A stretch of 64,000 nt of DNA from Caecitellus pseudoparvulus (Eukaryota > Bigyra: Bicosoecida), in NCBI GenBank assembly GCA_965644315.1, contig CBFFRQ010000084.1, positions 33,480 through 97,479 on the forward strand. Reading direction: 5' to 3'. The notes under the pieces are model-generated. The model searched no databases, was not told the DNA's origin, and was given only the letters and a program-made list of their open reading frames with translations. Position 1 is the stretch's first letter; each line of letters opens with the position of its first letter. Position numbers and translations under genes: made by a program. Positions 10,076-21,473 of the stretch are shown here, in pieces.

Positions 10076-11857
10076 TCAGTCCTCGTCTTCGTCAATGGCA
10101 AAGTGCGCCAAGACGTCAAAACGAATGCCAGGGGCCTTGTGGTTGACGTACTTGACGAAGGAGTACAAACCTGGTGGCTTGGCCACCACTGACAGCGTGT
10201 TCGGCTTCACCGGCACAGTCAGCACCTCCTCATCTGACGTGAGGTAGCTGACGAAACCGCCAGCTTCCAAGGGCCACTCACCCTCACCATCTGGTGCGCA
10301 CTTGCCTGCACCAGGCGTGCCAAGCACCATGGGCAAGCACAGCGTGACTTCCAACGTCACCGACGGCGTGTACGGCGCCGCCCCTGCTTCTGCACTGTGC
10401 TGCGTTTCTGCAGCTCCCGACGCCTTCAAGGCTGCACCAGAGCGCTCCGCCACCGTGCTGCGTTTCGCCGCACGCCGACTGGCCTGGTACTCTGCATCGC
10501 AAATCATGGTGTAGTCCCTGTGACCGAAGGCGCGGCATTCCAGGGTCACCCCCACGAGCTGCTGCCCGGTGGCTGCTGAGAGAAACTCCACAAACGCTGC
10601 CGACTGCATGAACAGCTCCAGGGAATGCGCAGCAGAGAACAGCGTGCTCTGTAGCGTCTCTCGCGCACACGCTCCGTGCGCTTGGGCTGTTGTGCTGGTG
10701 GCGCTGCGGCGGAAATGCTGCAGGTTGGCAGGCGCCACGTGGCGCCACTCGTGCGTGGGCAGGGCAGCCATGACAGCCTCCAGCGCGTGGGGAGCGAGGA
10801 AATTCTCCAGTTGCAGGACGCCTGATGCGTTGAACGCAGCAGACATCTGCGGCAACACCTTCGCCGCCTTGGCCACGTACATGGGGTTGACCCACGCTGA
10901 CCACACGTCAGCCGGCGAGCGGTACATGCCCAGCTGGGTGTACGCCGAGCCCTGACAAGGTCCCAGCGCGAGCTTGGCCAGGTTGGAAACGCGCCCTGCC
11001 GATGGTGGGCCCACGCTGGAGGTGTCTGAGTCAGTGCAGCCTCCGTCACCTGCTGCCGCTGCGAGGACGAGGGGGACGGCAGGGGGGGTTGAGGGGGAGT
11101 CATCCAGGGTCCATGGCGCGTAATACGTGGGGGGAGGCGGCAGCGCAGGAGCTGGCCGTGTCAGCGGGGGCCCGTGAAACCACCCTGAAATGGACATGCG
11201 GCCACCCTTAGCGCCCGACAGCACCTCCGCCACCTGGTGGAACGACAGGTGGGACACCTCGAAGAACGCCAGCGTGTTGAAACGCGGCACGATGGACTTG
11301 ACGATGACGTCTGGCGCCCCTGCCGCGTCCGATGAGTACAGGTCCAGCGTGCCGCCGTCGCTGGCTGACCAGGTGGGCGGCACCAGGTACAGGATGTACG
11401 CGATGCGGCGCTCAGAGAGGTCGTCGTCGTGGCACAAGAGGTACGACGTGTCGTCGTACACTGCTGACGACATGTCGATGGTGCCGTCCAACTCAATGCC
11501 GCTGACAGTGCTCATCCACGCCACGAAATCCGGCGAGTACAGCGTTTCGCGCAGCTGGCGCAGCGCTCCGCTATCGGCCACAGTCAGGGAGTCACTCTGC
11601 TTGAACTGGTACAAGTCGTTGTTTTTCTCGTTGAAGGACGCCTCTGCCAGCTGCTTCTTGCAGGCCGTCAGGAATGATGGCGTGAAGATGTCGTGCAGCA
11701 CCCAGTGCCTGAACGGCTGCTCTTCCACTGCCTTGGCGATGCTGTCGCCGACACTCAGGATACCTGGCACAAGGGGAGAGTCCCAATCAGTTACACGCGC
11801 ATGTCCATCTTCTGTGCGCCGCTTCTTTGACGCTGAAACTGCCGCTGCGTCGCTCAT
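10076..11857 (-). CDS. OGFOD1: OGFOD1/Tpa1-type prolyl 3-hydroxylase
   Basis: A 2-oxoglutarate, Fe(II)-dependent oxygenase of the OGFOD1/Tpa1 family, which hydroxylates a proline of ribosomal protein uS12. The 593-residue frame has both double-stranded beta-helix domains. In the N-terminal catalytic domain the iron ligands are His143 and Asp145 (LLCHDDDLSERR) and His207 (LSFHQVAEVL), with 2OG-binding Arg220 in GGRMSISGWFHGP. Family hallmarks NEKNNDLYQFKQSD and RIAYILYLVPPTW precede them. The C-terminal, non-catalytic domain ends with GGFVSYLTSDEEVLTV and YSFVKYVNHKAPG as in homologues. A longer start at 11902 is in frame; I prefer 11857 (MSDAAAVSASKKRR), whose basic KKRR could be nuclear targeting. 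A CAATTTCCGC word lies 22 bp upstream of this start. No intron is required. Confidence 0.93.
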   Translation of the reverse strand: MSDAAAVSASKKRRTEDGHARVTDWDSPLVPGILSVGDSIAKAVEEQPFRHWVLHDIFTPSFLTACKKQLAEASFNEKNNDLYQFKQSDSLTVADSGALRQLRETLYSPDFVAWMSTVSGIELDGTIDMSSAVYDDTSYLLCHDDDLSERRIAYILYLVPPTWSASDGGTLDLYSSDAAGAPDVIVKSIVPRFNTLAFFEVSHLSFHQVAEVLSGAKGGRMSISGWFHGPPLTRPAPALPPPPTYYAPWTLDDSPSTPPAVPLVLAAAAGDGGCTDSDTSSVGPPSAGRVSNLAKLALGPCQGSAYTQLGMYRSPADVWSAWVNPMYVAKAAKVLPQMSAAFNASGVLQLENFLAPHALEAVMAALPTHEWRHVAPANLQHFRRSATSTTAQAHGACARETLQSTLFSAAHSLELFMQSAAFVEFLSAATGQQLVGVTLECRAFGHRDYTMICDAEYQASRRAAKRSTVAERSGAALKASGAAETQHSAEAGAAPYTPSVTLEVTLCLPMVLGTPGAGKCAPDGEGEWPLEAGGFVSYLTSDEEVLTVPVKPNTLSVVAKPPGLYSFVKYVNHKAPGIRFDVLAHFAIDEDED

Positions 11858-12190
11858 GGTGAACCGCTGCTGCTGAACCAATTTCCGCAACACGCCAGGC
11901 ACTCTTGCTCAGCACAAGACTCTTGCAAGCGACGGTAAAGTGCACCGGAGGGGGTGCAATACATACGCATAAGTGGCAGGGTTTTGATCCCTGCTCGTGC
12001 ATTGCAAGGTGTGACTGCGCCTCTGAGACAGGCGTGTTCGACAAACAGAGCAAACTGTGCGGCAGCTTGCAGCGCCAAGCACTGCCGCCCAGCAGCAGCA
12101 CGCACAGCGAAGCTGAGTGTCTTGCCCTCTATACAGGCATCCTTTCGAAGGCATTTGGCGAGTGGACTCGGGGTTGTCGCCCCGCCGCCC
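11858..12190. other. Intergenic spacer between OGFOD1 start and CGR1 stop
   Basis: 333 bp upstream of OGFOD1 and downstream of the CGR1-like gene, both on the minus strand. It holds CAATTTCCGC at 11879-11888. No coding potential, tRNA-like structure or repeat was recognised. Confidence 0.4.
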
Positions 12191-12906
12191 TCACTTGCCT
12201 TTCGCGTAGGGAGACACGAACTCCACAGTGCCGCGTTCCGTCATGCGGGTGCGTTTCACGGCACGCAGCTGCTTCTTGTTCATGCGCTTGATCTTCTCAG
12301 GGTCCTTGAGCTGTGCAGGGTGGCAGGGATGGCGGGTGGGGCACGGCGGCGCGCTTGCTCTTCAGCGTCCGGCCGAAACGCACCACCTGGTACGACGCGT
12401 TCTTGTACTCATTCTCCTCACGACGGCGCTTGCGTTCTTCGCGACGGGCTCGAGCAGCCTGTGCGGAGCAGGTGGACACTCGTGGTGCGGCACTGCTCGC
12501 GCTGGCTCTGCCACATGCGAGTGGGCTTACATCTCGCTCCTCCTGGATTCGCGCCTTCTCGGCCTCGGCATACTCCTTCGCGGCTTGCATGCTGCGTTTC
12601 AAGGCTGCGCGCACGTGAAAAGCGCTCCTCTGCCGCTTGGAGGCAGCAGTTGCGGTTCCTCGAGACGCCAGTGACGACTTCCTGCACAGGCACGTGTGCG
12701 GTAATTGCATCGCGAAACGCCGAGGAACAGCTCTCGAGGGTCTCCCACATCTTCTGGGTGTGCTTCCAGCCACGCGCACTTTTGGGAGCCCCTTGAACCT
12801 TGACCAGCTTTCGCTCCGTCACTTGCTTCTTGGGGGCCTTCTCTCCCTCGCCGGCCTCCCCCACGGCGCCGCCTCCTGCGGCAGCTGCCGCGGCTGGCGC
12901 AGACAT
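12191..12906 (-). CDS. CGR1/CCDC86 family rRNA-processing protein
   Basis: A small basic nucleolar protein needed for 60S ribosome maturation in yeast (Cgr1). Four exons: 12906-12694, 12629-12531, 12458-12387 and 12310-12191, all in phase 0, giving 167 residues. The N-terminus is Ala/Gly-rich, followed by GWKHTQKMWETLES. A highly charged helix follows (RSMQAAKEYAEAEKARIQEE, then ARREERKRRREENEYKNAS) and the signature C-terminal block LKDPEKIKRMNKKQLRAVKR, close to the CCDC86/Cgr1 'NPAKIKRMKKKQLR' block. For the third intron I chose the donor after SYQ (76 nt) because it makes ENEYKNASYQ abut LKDPEKIKRM as in homologues; a donor 42 nt further downstream would insert 14 residues. Stop is TGA after SPYAKGK. 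The second intron (72 nt) is stop-free and in frame. Confidence 0.82.
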
Positions 12907-13298
12907 GTCTGGTCCGCTGCGTGGTTTTGCAACGCGGGGTGCCAAGGCCCTGATCAGCAATCTGCGTGAAGGTATTGGCGGTTTTTTTAAAAGTATCCTG
13001 GTGGAAAGTCTGCACTTCCCCATGCTCGCACACTTTGCGGGGCGCCTGCACCCGCCACTGTTCGCACCTTCCACCTGTGCATACTCCTCACACTCTTACC
13101 GGTCGTGGTGGCCGACCTTCTACTCCCTCAGAGTAACTGGGCATGTGCATTGGTGTGGGCCCGCTTTTTGTCGCGAAGCTGCTCTGTGCCACCCCCCTTG
13201 GGTAGGTGTTGCATTCGCTTCGCATCAGCCACCACCTCGATGGTTGGCCACTGCAGGTCGCACCGATGAAGACAGGGAAGCAGGCAAGCAGGCCCCTT
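12907..13298. other. Intergenic region upstream of CGR1-like gene
   Basis: 392 bp between the CGR1-like start and the stop of the upstream ankyrin gene (both minus strand). It contains a T-tract followed by A residues near 12980-12990. No gene or structured RNA was recognised. Confidence 0.4.
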
Positions 13299-16200
13299 TC
13301 AAAGGAATATGACTTCTCCATCCTTGATTCGCTTGAAGCCTCGTGGCGGCCGCTTGGAGTCGTGCTCTGGGCGCTGCTCAGGATTCAGGCTGTTCATCAT
13401 GGCAAACCGCCACGGCTCTTCTGGCCTGCCGAACATGGAATTCCCCTTGTGCCACTGCTTTCTAGACTCTGCAACGAGATCATACTTACTCTGTGTCTGC
13501 TTGCGCCTCCATGCGCGCAGCTGCACAGAGTCTGCGAAGCTTGGCGGCTCGGCGGCTGTGTGCTGCACCGCACGGCGCACTCCGTACTGCGCCGGGCGAG
13601 CAGTCCGGGCCACGCCCAGAACAGACGAGACACATTCCAGCTCTTGCGTCGGAAGTGTGCTGTCTGTATCCAGCGTGGAGAGGTCCATGAGTGACAGGGA
13701 CGCGCCGACTTCGATTGCGCCCTGTTCGTGCAGAGCGCCGTGTGCTGGGGGCTTATCTGATGCGGACACCACCTCTGCTGGGTTTCCATAGTGCAGGATT
13801 GCTTCTTCCCCACTGAGCCTTGACTTGTGCGCCTTCCGCTCTTTCCGCTCGGGTTTGCCCGGTGTGCTACGCTTCTGTGCCTGCCCTGTGCTGGCCTTCG
13901 CAACACCGCCCTGGAAAGCGTTAGACACTGCCTCCGTTCGCTGGCGGGTCTTGTCCATCTGCACTTGTTCTGCGTATGTTCCCCGTTTCGGAAGCAGGCG
14001 CTGGTCCGACAGGAACGTTGCATGCGGCTGCCGCTTCGTCTCCAACTCCGCCTTTGACGCGGCGGCGGTGAACTGCTGCAAGCTGTCGGCGCCTGCCTGA
14101 GTACCCTTGCGCAAGGCCAAGGCAGCTGCCCCCCCTGCGGCCCGAAAGGGGGACGCCACTGCACCAGCCGATGCTAGCGTCACGCCGTCCATGTCTTCCT
14201 CCTGCTCCGCGCTGCGGATTTTCACAGTTCCAGCCAGCCGCTCAGCGCGGGACAGCGCCCCAGCGATCGGCTCATCACTGCCCACTTTGGCGCGGTTGTC
14301 TGCTCGGAATCGACTTGGGCGGTTTAAGAGACTTTCAGCTGCCGGACGGCGCACGTACACTTCGCCAGTCGGCGCTGTGAACCGGCTGGCACCCACGTCG
14401 TATTCGGTCGCGTCTGTCACAAAAGCAGCTGCTGCGCGGGCCATGCGCGACTTCATCCCCCTTACTGCCACCTGTGCAATGCTCGCCGAATCTTCGTACT
14501 TGCCCTCCCCACTCACGGCACTCAGCTTTTCTTCCAATGTCTTTGGTTGAGGGCCGCCCATGGCCGCTTCCCGTGCTTTCTCTCTTCGCGCCTTCCGCTC
14601 AGCCGCGCTTGCCGCAAGCCTAGCAGCCTTTGCAGCCTCCACTTCTTGCCCAATTACACGGGTTCGCTCAAGCAGCTGAGCAGTGTCAGGCTGTGCCTTA
14701 TCCAACCTGGCAAGGCGCTTCTGTTTGGCAAGTTGCAGCGCCTGCTCGTGCATATCCCGGCGCACCAGAAGGTCTTCATTGGGAGCAGAGAGCTCTTTTC
14801 CCTCATGCCACAGTGTTCGTAGTCGCTTCTTGTGAGCTGCTGCACCTCGAAGGCCTGAAACGGCTGCCATGGTGCGATCGGGGTGCGCTGTGGCCTCATC
14901 AGCACCCCCCGAATCCTCCTGGATGCCGCTGCGCGTGTTTGTGCGCCGGATGTCAAGGTGTTCCCCCCTGTCCTCGACACTGTCGGCATCTTCATCTTCC
15001 GTGTCGCTTGCACCCGGGACTTCCTCGCCGATGCGCTGCTTCCTGCGACCGCCTCTCCCTTTTGCCGTTTCTGCTACAGGCTTGCGAGCGTAGCCTGCAA
15101 CGGCCCACGCCTCCAGTTGGGCCTCGCTTGGGAGTGTCTTCAGGGCGGCGTCATACTCCAACACCCTGACTGCTCCTGTGGGATTGGCATCGCGAGTCAT
15201 GGCATCGATGCGGAAGCGGTGCAGCATGTCCTGAACGTCTGCTGATTTGCCCCACATGAGCTCACTGCGGTGCAGCGCAGCAGCTTGCAGAGGAGCATCT
15301 GAGCCGCCCTTGCTCGTGATGTCCACTACACCTGCCTCTGGAACGAAGCCTTCACGAGCCTTTTGCTTTGCTTGAGCTGCCATGTCCTTGGAGTAGCGGT
15401 TGGCAGCGTCCAGCGTCATGCGCCAAGCAGCGGAGAACTCACGAGACGCGTGCTCAGACTTCAGGCGCTCCCAATTGTTCAGGACCCCAACGCAGCCGCG
15501 ACGGTCTACAAGCCCTTTCGCAACTTGCTCCTGTGCGACATCGATGGGCAGCCGGCCCGCTGTGTCTCTCAGGCTCGGGTCAGCGCCGCGCTTGAGCAGT
15601 TCCATGACCAGCCGATCGTGGCCGAACTGGGCCGCCATGTGGAGTGGTGCAGCACCAGAGTAAGCTTGGATGTTTGGATCGGCTTTGTACTTGAGCAGCT
15701 CAAGCACCAAGTCCTCTGCGACTCGAAACTGGAACTTCTTCCGAGGGAGGTTTGGATTGACTGCCAACCACGAGTCCCAGGCCACGTGCAGCGCAACCAT
15801 TCCACTAGCCGTTTTCAGGTTGGGATTCGCTCCGTACTTGAGATACATCTGTGTCGGCGCAGTGGACGCATGCCCAGTGAGGTGGCTGGGGTGCGATGCG
15901 CGCGGCTCTCGAGCCTCACCTTGGCAATTGTGAGCAAGCCCTTGCCGCAAGCCAGGATCAATCCCGTGTAGTACAGGGTCGGCTCCACCATGTTCACATT
16001 GATTTCACCCTGTAGGAACATCTCTTCCAGCTCCAGCACTTTTCGGGCTCGGATGAGCCCAAACACCTTCTTCACCTCGTCAGGCGCGCCCTCCATGACC
16101 ACAAGAGTGTCTGCTGCATCCTGCTTGTGGGCATCGTGCTCAATGATGGCCTCGTCCACTTGCATCACAAGGCGCTCAATGCGAGTGGGCAGAGCTATCC

Positions 16201-16644
16201 GCGACTTTTTCTCATGCACCCTCGTTGCCATGTCAACGTGGCGGGCGCGCTGCTCAGCCTTCTCACGGATGGTCTTTGCGGCCGACGCGTTTTGCTCAAC
16301 GAGGGCTCGCCTGTAGAAGTCGTCCGCCACGGCACCTCCAGGGATGGGGAACTTGTTCTTGATGCGGAATGCATGGTACTTTCCTGACAAGGTATGCTCG
16401 TTGAACGCCCGCATGTCCACAGTGAAGTTCTGCTCCTTGCCTCCCTCCTGCTTTCCCGACAGCAAGCCCATTGCATCCAGGTACTGCCGCTCAGAACCAG
16501 GCAGGGCAGTCATGCGGAGCGTGGAGCCTAGGGCCTCCCGCTTCGCCTCTGTGTGCACCCAGCTGAGGTTTCGAGGAAGCGGGGGGCGGAAATTGCTCTG
16601 AGCAGCGCCACCTCCAACCTGCCCAAGACGCACCCGTTTGCCAT
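13299..16644 (-). CDS. Large ankyrin-repeat protein, function unknown
   Basis: Three exons, 16644-16619, 16562-15920 and 15848-13299, give about 1,072 residues; intron lengths are 56 and 71 nt and phases agree. The first exon is only 26 nt (MANGCVLG plus two bases) and its intron holds CAATTTCCGC. Ankyrin repeats lie at roughly residues 190-340: LILACGKGLLTIAKMYLKYG, then ADPNIQAYSGAAPLHMAAQF and GADPSLRDTAGRLPIDVA. The N-terminal region before them is helical and charged. The C-terminal 700 residues are disordered and rich in Arg, Lys, Glu and Ala, ending RPPRGFKRIKDGEVIFL. Nothing identifies a catalytic function; it is probably a scaffold. It is transcribed away from the PH-RCC1-WW gene across a 469-bp shared upstream region. 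Confidence 0.7.
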
Positions 16645-17113
16645 GGCTACACAGCGCAAGGTCAGGAATACGAAGCTGCCAATGAAGCTGTTGGCTCGTG
16701 CCTTGACTTGCACCCTTCTGTGCACACGTCTCCCTTGCCTAATCAGGCGGAGTCACACGAAGCGGGCGTGTTGGGAAGCAACGCAAGGAGGCGCCACGCA
16801 GCACAACGTTGCCACTGCACGCAGAGGGCTTAAACTTAGAGAAGCTCACGAGGTTTCATTGTTCTGGCTTCTTTTCACAACTGTGGGGGAGGACTGTCGT
16901 GGGCCTTCCGCGGCACGAGGATTCGTTGGCATTGCACAAAGCACCGCTGTACACAATCCTTTCCGAGCACATACCACACCCTGGTCAGCCCGCAGTAACT
17001 ATAACCCACAAGTAACCAGGATTCGGCACCCAGCTTGCTGTGGTGGTCGTGGTCAGGGTGCCCGCGATTTCTCTGCGCGTTGACTCGAGACCATTCACAC
17101 GTCGCCGACTGGC
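16645..17113. promoter_or_regulatory. Divergent intergenic region (ankyrin gene / PH-RCC1-WW gene)
   Basis: 469 bp between opposite start codons. No TATA box is obvious, although GGGCTTAAACTTAG near 16827 is AT-rich. It must contain both promoters. Confidence 0.45.
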
Positions 17114-19813
17114 ATGGCTGCTGCAGCGCCGACAGCTCCATCAGGGGCCATGATTCGAGAAGGATGGGTTCTTAAGAAGGCTGTCCGAACACTCTCCAAG
17201 AACAGGCACGTCTGCTTCGCGTGCGGGGTCGCGTCTGAGTGAGGGTGATGTGCTGCACTGCACTTTCTGTGCCCCAGGTGGAAGCGGCGCTGGCTTCAGC
17301 TCAGAGAGGAGACTCTCAGCTACCACTCAAGCCCAACAAGTGGACCGATTCTCGTGCTGACCCGGGACAAAGCTGCAGGGGCTGAGCAGGTGCAAGAGTT
17401 CACGTCCCCCTCCCGAGAACTGGTCCTCAAGCTGCACACACGGGAGTACCCAGTGTTCATTGCTCCCAAGAGCAAAGCCGACCTAGAAGCGTGGAGCAAT
17501 GCGTACTGTGGTGTGCTAGCCTGCAGCGGGGATGGTAGTGCTGTCGCTGATCGCAAGTCAATGCCTAAGCGCCCTTCGGGCTCTGTGCTAGGTGACCTGC
17601 CCAGCATCAACATTTCAGACGTTGTGATGATGGCAAAGCTGAGACTGGCAAGTGTGCACGGCTTCGGGAGGGGCGACTCGGGGCAGCTTGGAGTGGGTAC
17701 CAAGGTGCTTTCAGGTGCGCCGAAACCTGCCAAGTGTTCCTCGTTGAAAGGCAAGCTGGCTGTGCAGCACATTTCAGTGGGACTGCAGCACTCTGCTGGG
17801 GTGACTATAGGAGGGCAGCTGCTCACGTGGGGGGCCAACGACTTCTTCCAGCTTGGAGAACCAAGCATTCCCAACACACTTCGGCCACAGCTTGTGTCGA
17901 GCCTGCGAAGGGTACAGGTGCGGTCAGTTGCTTGCGGTGCCCACCACACGCTGCTCTGCACGACTGAAGGACGAGTGTACGCGTGGGGGGAGAACACCTT
18001 CATGCAGTGCTCCGCCCTGGAGGGTACGGAGAATCGGGATGGGTCGGCCATCATTACGGTAGTGAAGAGCCCCACCGCCTTGAGCGCATTTGGACCCAGC
18101 AGCCCAGCTCTGGCATCCTGCGTCTTTGCTGGGCCTGCTGCCTCAGCTGTCGTGGACTCCCACGGAAGGGCATGGGTTTGGGGTTTGAATGAGTCGGGGC
18201 AACTTGGCCTGGGGTACCAGGGTGACGGCAGCGCGAGCGTCCAGCAAGCACTGCAAGATACTGACATGAAACTCGACTTTCGTGACCCTTTATTGCATCT
18301 ACCGGCCTGTTTCCTCGTGCAGCAACCGACTGTGGTCAATGCGCCGTCAGTTGCAGGTCGTGCTATAACAAAGGTTGCGCTTGCGTTCAACTTCACTCTG
18401 TGGCAAGTCGTGAGTCAAGCAGAGTACATTCACATGCGCTGGCAAGCGTTTGCGGCGCCCTGGGCTGACAATGTCGGCGCTCCAGTGACTGACCTGACGC
18501 CTGAGATCGCCACAGCTCCGCCCTCCAAAGACCCAGCTGAAGTCGACCAGAGCGCCAGAGATCGCGAGACGCTATCTCCACCCGCCCCTTCATTCGGCTT
18601 GGACCCGTTCCGGGGCGCCCGCAGTGAGACGCAGCTGATGGTGTCTGGTCGGCCTGGCAGGTCGTACTACGTATGGGATGCCTGGCGACAGGTGACGAAG
18701 TTCGACACAACCGTACCATACCTTGATCCACTCTTCGGCAAGGGGGCCGTGTGTTCAGATATTGCCACGGGCATCTGCCACGGTGCCATTGCCTCCCGAG
18801 GACGCATCTTCACCATCGGACATGGGTACCTCGGGCTCATGACTGGCTCTGCCTTGACCGAGCCGCTGCCCAATGCGCCATCTCACTTCGTGAACAGTGC
18901 TGAAGAGACGGGGCTGCTTGATACAGACCGGGCTCAGGCCGTGGCAGAGTCCTGGTTCGCTGAGGAACCGGAGGAGGACAAGCTGAGGGAGGAAGTGGAG
19001 ATGGGTGGCTGGCCAGCCGTGCTGCCGTACAGTGCGGAGCCGGGCTCATCCCAGGCTGCCTTCCACCCCTTGCTCTGCACAACGATGCAACTGGAAGGGG
19101 TGGTGCAAGTGGCCTGCGGCGAGCGGCACACAGTGGGACGCACCCGCGATGGGCGCATGTTCAGCTTTGGCTCGAACAGCGCTGGCCAGTTGGGCCTCGG
19201 AACATTCGTGACAGGGCTCTGCCCGGCAGTCTCGGCTAGTGTGCTCCGAGTGCCAGACATGGTGTACAGCAGCGTTGCAGCGGGAGGCCAGACGACCCTC
19301 AGCATAGTCGTCCGTGGCCACAGTGTGGTGGAGTCTGCTGACCGGCGCCGCGCAAAGCAAGCCGCTCTCAAGTGGTGGGAGCGCACGCAGCGGCGCCTCA
19401 AGGGCTCCAGAGGCCAGCAGCGGCGCCTGTCCATGTTCGTCTACAGCGAACTGCAGGGCCTGTCCCTGGACGACTTTGCCGGGGGGGGAGCTGCAGCCTC
19501 CGAAACAAAGCCAGCCGCATCTCGCTCAGAGAAATCCCAGGCAAGGAGCCACCTTGCCTTTGGTGGCATCTCGGCTGACCCTGCTGGCACTGACACCGCA
19601 ACGGAGTCCCTGGACGCGCTGGTGGGCTCCATGCTGGACAACGCAGGGCTGTTCGTCGCAGAAGAGTCAGAGGCACAGGCGCAAGAGCGGGAGCGCGCGG
19701 CAAACCCGAACTATCCATGGGAATGCCACCACGATGAAGACGGCAACCCATACTTCTACAACGTCGAAACGGAGGAGGCTCAGTGGGAGCCCCCCGCCTC
19801 TTGGAACCCTTGA
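17114..19813 (+). CDS. PH - RCC1-repeat - WW domain protein
   Basis: About 875 residues with three module types. The PH domain is at the N-terminus (EGWVLKKAVRTLSKN, then WKRRWLQLREETLSYHSS). RCC1-type beta-propeller blades follow: GFGRGDSGQLGVG, YAWGENTFMQCSA, WVWGLNESGQLGLG and MFSFGSNSAGQLGLG. A C-terminal WW domain reads WECHHDEDGNPYFYNV and EEAQWEPP, with both tryptophans. PH domains bind phosphoinositides, RCC1 propellers often bind GTPases or chromatin, and WW binds Pro-rich ligands. The first intron ends at 17277. Homology to PH domains favours a donor at 17206 starting GC (AACAG/GCACGT); a GT donor at 17221 also keeps frame but inserts HVCFA. The gene overlaps the end of the ACTR10-like gene on the other strand by 34 bp. 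Confidence 0.85.
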
Positions 19814-21473
19814 GAACCCAAGCAGCCCCTCCCCATCGCCGACAGCGCCTCATCGTCCACTTGCTTGGGCGGCAAGGGGGGTCGATCAGCGACGCCCTTG
19901 GCTGTCATGGCAGCCGACACAGGCAAGTGCGAGCGCAAAGGTGGCGGGGGCCAAAAGTATTCCGCATCTGCGCTGTGCCCCTCTTTAACTGAATGCAAGT
20001 CTTTTCCAACTCCTTCAGGGACCAGCCCTGCAGTGATCATGGCAGCCAGCCCCCTTGCCACGGCAGTTTTGGACTGGCACACCTGGCTTCGCTGTCCAAG
20101 AGCAGTCTGCAGCAGTTGCTGGAAATGCAGCATGGGCGTGTCTTCCCACACGACCACAACATTGGCCAGCATGCCTTCATGGTCTGTCGCACTGGCACTC
20201 GCCACGGCGTCAAGGATCGCCGGCACCAAGGGCGCCTCGGCCCAGCGTTGCCACGCGTCGCCGTCCGCCTCCACAGAACACTCGCCGTGCAGCATGGCTT
20301 GCTGAATGGCAGGGACAATGAACCCCGGCACCTTCATCTGCTCAGGCTTCAAACTCGGCGAGGCTTCCATCCACTTGCTATGGCCCACGTTCCCACTGGC
20401 CAGTCGAGGGTCCAAAGTGATGCACCCTTGTGCGTCGCGCCAGATGCAGACGTCCGTGTCACCCTCGACTGCCCCCTGGCCACTCCCAGGCAGAAGGTGA
20501 AGGACCCGCCGAGAGAACAGCTGATGGCTGACGAAAGCCGCAGTCAGGCGCCCTGCATCGCACTCCTCTGCAGGCAGACACAGTGCCAGCTGCATCTCCG
20601 CGGTAGTGTGGACTGGCATGCCTTGGGAGACTTCCTGAGGAGACAGCAGCCCAGGGGGGAGCACAGAGCCGGCCAGAACGCCGTCACGCATGAAGTGGAC
20701 CACAGCGCTGGGTTTATCCTGCGCCACATTCAGCCCACCGGCTTGTGCGCCGGAGTGACGCTCGGGCTTGTGTTGCAGAACACCGGAGCACGTGTGGGAC
20801 GCGGCTGCTTCGGCAGGGTCCTCCGGGAACAGGCAAGCATGCACAGCGGCCTCGGCGTGCAAACTCCCCCAGGGCAAGGTACGCTCGCCCTGCGTCACGT
20901 GGAATCCATGTGCGACAGGGGAAACGGACGTGCGCCGACAGCCAATGCGCACAAGCACGCCACTGGTGGCGCCCCGGCTCAGCACGCCGGGCAGGGCGGG
21001 CGACACAAAAGTGCAGAGCCGGACCTGTAGAGTCCCGCACGCCGCTGCATGCAGCGCAGCTAGCAGTGCTGTGGGCCGCCACGAGTCCGTGGCTATCACG
21101 AGGCCATGAGTGGCAGGCTGCACGAGCGCCACTCTGCGCAGGGCCGAGAACGCCGCCATGGAACGCGAGCTTGCAAGAACTTCGATGCGCTTGACACTCA
21201 CTGTGTGTACAACTCCTGCAGCCATGTGCTGAAGGACTGCTCGTAGGTCTCTCGGCTCTGGAGGCCGACCACTGCCGTGTCCATAACCCACTGTGAGACC
21301 AGCAGCGGGGGCAGATTTCGAACGGAGACAACGCTTCCAACGTTCAGGGTGGGGCTTACTGGCGACCTGATGTGTTCAAGGAAGACTGGATCGTCGCTTT
21401 TGGTGACAATGCTGCCTACATCTGACAAGTGCAGGACGATGGCTTTCTTCAACGGCTTTGGTCCGGCTGCCAT
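19780..21473 (-). CDS. Actin-related protein, ARP10/ACTR10-like (dynactin pointed-end)
   Basis: Two exons, 21473-21202 and 21133-19780, joined by a 68-nt intron (gtgagt donor, cgcag acceptor, phase 2), give about 541 residues. The N-terminus KKAIVLHLSDVGSIVTKSD replaces the actin nucleotide-loop strand. Then come a helix ending TWLQELYTQ, GLVIATDSWRP, the interior strand GVLVRIGCRRTSVSPVAHG (actin-type 'DxGxxxTxVxPV', with the Asp replaced) and LPWGSLHAEAAVHACL. Near the C-terminus AILDAVASASATDHEGMLAN and VVVVWEDTPMLHFQQLLQ match the ACTR10 '[29 protein letters not shown]' region. ACTR10/Arp11 caps the pointed end of dynactin, the dynein adaptor. Poor conservation of nucleotide-binding residues suits ARP10 but leaves the subfamily open. 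Its last 34 bp lie inside the 3' end of the PH-RCC1-WW gene unless a further intron moves the stop. Confidence 0.66.
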
